A model generated the notes under the pieces. That model did not search any database. It worked only from the letters and a program-made list of their open reading frames with translations, and had not been told where the DNA came from. From Candidatus Zixiibacteriota bacterium (GTDB taxonomy: Bacteria > Zixibacteria > MSB-5A5 > GN15 > JACZUZ01), in NCBI GenBank assembly GCA_024280835.1, contig JAJRPJ010000012.1, positions 310,001 to 374,000 on the forward strand: a stretch of DNA of 64,000 nucleotides, in the 5' to 3' direction. Position numbers and translations under genes: made by a program. Positions 62,337 through 64,000 of this stretch are shown in pieces; positions within the stretch are counted from its first letter, which is position 1, and every line of letters begins with the position of its first letter.

Positions 62337-63094
62337 AAAGAGACCTTTCTATAAAGCTTCTATTGACACATATGTGTTTCAATTGTTTCCGCAGCCTGCT
62401 CTTCCGAGACTCTCCAACCAGTCTCTTCAATAAATCTCTCAAACTAAGCCGCCGACTATTGTTCAATCAAACGTTCGCAGAAACTGTGCCCTGAAGGGCA
62501 TTTACGCACACTTCAAGCAATTATTAGCTAACCGCATATGTTACACCAGCTTGCACAACCGTTAACACCGACAACTATCTGGTAGGTAACTCATCAATAG
62601 CCGAAATGAACTCCAGTTAGTCGACATCTATGGGCGCCAAGCCATACTTATGGCTCGCACACAACATTTTCGGGACTAATTCTGTTTCAACTCGCGACAT
62701 CCATGAATCAAAAATACCAGCTCAACTAATATTGACCGTTTAAAACATTGACGTGGGAATAATTCTCCTATGCGAACACCAATATATTCACTATACTATA
62801 GTGATGCGGCGAAGGAGCGAAAAGGCTTGCCACGACCACAACAACACTCACCGCGTCGAAAAATACCTCACTTGCAGTCACTTTCACTTCCCTCGCTTTG
62901 GAGCGCAAGAATAACCTCAGCAAGACGACAGTATAATAATACAGTGCGCTTGTATTTGACTCTGCCTTGAATGAATGCTGACACAACTGAACCAAGTCTT
63001 GCGAATATGAGTTAAACATCATGGACACAGCGCAAACAACTGTAACCCCAACAACAATTAAAATTGTATCACAATAAATCGGACTGGAACAAAC
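62337..63094. other. 758-bp divergent intergenic region
   Basis: No convincing gene lies here. It contains a short hairpin (TGCCCT/AGGGCA, about 62487-62502) and a 15-bp palindrome CACTATA-C-TATAGTG at 62789-62803, a possible operator for the protease gene. Short ORFs on both strands lack family features and ribosome sites. Confidence 0.55.
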
Positions 63095-64000
63095 ATGGAA
63101 GTCTTCAAAAAGGCATCACAGGCGCTGAATCTTTTCATGACCACCAGAGCTAACCTTCTATCTACAGTGTCACTAATAACACTGTCACTAATAGCTCTTA
63201 CCGCGTTGCTACTTTTCCCTGCGGGTATTAACGCCCAGAACTCCAATGCCAAAAACGGAAACGCTGCCCAAAGCAGCCGCCTCAGAGAGTTCACCACAAA
63301 ATATCTAACCTCCACACCAGTGATTCTCAGCAAATCCGAAGTAGTTGTCGCACCCAAAACACTTGATTACTTGGAAAGCCAAAACGCCACCAAGGGCTCG
63401 GCAAACTTCTGGGTCTTCTTCGCCGACAAAGGCTCCTCAGCCGCAACTACCTTAAGACGCGATCCAAAAGACTTTCCTGTTCTCACTAAGTCTCTCACTC
63501 GCCGCGCCAAAGTTGGCATGGACAAAATTGTCTTCGCAGACCTACCAGTCGAAATCGATTATATCAGCGCAATTGAATCTCTAGGCTCCTCAAATATTCG
63601 CACTTCACGTTGGCTCAACGCCGCCACCTTCTCAGTCAACTCTCAAAACAATCTAGCGCAATTACTAAATCAAATAGCCGCTTTACCGTTTGTCATTGAA
63701 ATCAAACCCGCGCTCACTTTTGTACGCAGCCCAGCCCCTTCCACAGTCGGCCCCGCACCCGAAGGATCCAATCCGCCCAGTGGCTCCTCTCTTTTCGGAG
63801 CCGAGGCGGCTCTAAACTATGGCACATCATTTCAGCAAATCTCTCAAATAAAAGCCGACATCGGACATCAGCGCGGTTACAAAGGCCAAGGCGTCACCAT
63901 CGCCATGCTCGATACTGGCTACCGCAAAAGCCATCAAGCCTTTGCCGCCGCCTTCAGTGAAGGCCGAGTCATCGCCGAATATGATTTCATCAACAATGAC
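63095..64000 (+). CDS. secreted subtilisin-like (S8) serine protease, N-terminal part
   Basis: Cut by the right window edge; 302 codons are visible from ATG 63095. There is a long n-region and then a signal-type hydrophobic segment (about 21-47, ending FPAGINAQ). A propeptide-like region of about 180 residues follows. The S8 domain begins at about residue 250 (IGHQRGYKGQGVTIAMLDTG), containing the catalytic Asp motif. The His and Ser motifs are beyond the edge. It is likely secreted or surface-exposed; a C-terminal sorting domain would fit the other secreted proteins but is not visible. Confidence 0.85.
   Translation, partial: MEVFKKASQALNLFMTTRANLLSTVSLITLSLIALTALLLFPAGINAQNSNAKNGNAAQSSRLREFTTKYLTSTPVILSKSEVVVAPKTLDYLESQNATKGSANFWVFFADKGSSAATTLRRDPKDFPVLTKSLTRRAKVGMDKIVFADLPVEIDYISAIESLGSSNIRTSRWLNAATFSVNSQNNLAQLLNQIAALPFVIEIKPALTFVRSPAPSTVGPAPEGSNPPSGSSLFGAEAALNYGTSFQQISQIKADIGHQRGYKGQGVTIAMLDTGYRKSHQAFAAAFSEGRVIAEYDFINND

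Noticed and set aside
62768-63028. Short frames on both strands in the 62.3-63.1 kb gap
   Set aside because: No signal, domain or ribosome site; composition typical of non-coding DNA.

Overview
The window looks like chromosome of a free-living, motile, Gram-negative-type bacterium. It carries fliD/fliS/flgN/flgM, a type IV pilus pilMNO(P)Q set with a secretin, a Wza-type outer-membrane polysaccharide exporter, a PorV-like outer-membrane barrel, several lipoproteins, and secreted proteins ending in a FlgD-Ig/'NPFNP' C-terminal domain. That mix is typical of FCB-group and related candidate phyla (for example Zixibacteria or Marinimicrobia-like lineages). The phylum is an inference, not something the sequence proves. 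Base composition is moderately AT-rich, and non-ATG starts (TTG, GTG, one ATA) are common. Nearly every gene is on the minus strand; the exceptions are three genes at 33.9-36.9 kb, a CBS gene at 43.4 kb and a protease at the right edge.

Read in the direction of transcription (right to left), the right part holds a partial subtilisin-like protease (plus strand), a pseudopilin, and pilM-pilN-pilO-(AMIN-PilP fusion)-pilQ ending in a clear terminator. A large Ig-domain lipoprotein with its own terminator follows, then an acyl-CoA synthetase, mtnA and a SprT-like metallopeptidase. From 48.5 kb a strong promoter starts the housekeeping run rplM-rpsI-rpsB-tsf-pyrH-frr, then a secreted unknown, uppS, cdsA, a UbiA prenyltransferase, an NlpC/P60 lipoprotein and uvrC. 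A plus-strand accessory block follows (two paralogous lipoproteins and a beta-propeller protein with a sorting tail). Next come xseA-xseB-ispA with a SIR2-like gene attached, then a flagellar filament/regulation operon (fliD-fliS-flgN-flgM-HDOD) behind a match to the sigma-28 promoter.

The left part holds tRNA-Val, then thrS-infC-rpmI-rplT-pheS-pheT-zapB, a candidate structured RNA, zapA, rny, ymdB and folD. It ends in a secretion/envelope and signalling stretch: a 1215-residue Ig-rich secreted protein coupled to a PorV-like/TPR protein, a membrane protein fusing an RsbW-type kinase to an RsbU/SpoIIE-type phosphatase, a STAS anti-anti-sigma-type protein, a diguanylate cyclase, a Wza-like exporter and the start of a Wzz-like chain-length protein. 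The last six genes suggest a partner-switch and c-di-GMP controlled exopolysaccharide locus, comparable in logic to SypE/SypA of Vibrio fischeri but with a membrane sensor.

The most interesting items are: the kinase-sensor-phosphatase fusion beside polysaccharide export genes; infC starting at ATA behind a perfect Shine-Dalgarno; a candidate 6S-like RNA between zapB and zapA; a sigma-28 promoter followed by a 23-codon leader ORF before fliD; the Lys/Ala-rich AMIN-PilP fusion; a SIR2-like gene joined to the ispA operon; recurring 13-16 bp degenerate tandem repeats in within-operon gaps; and a MITE-like element plus palindromic repeats around 61.4-61.7 kb.
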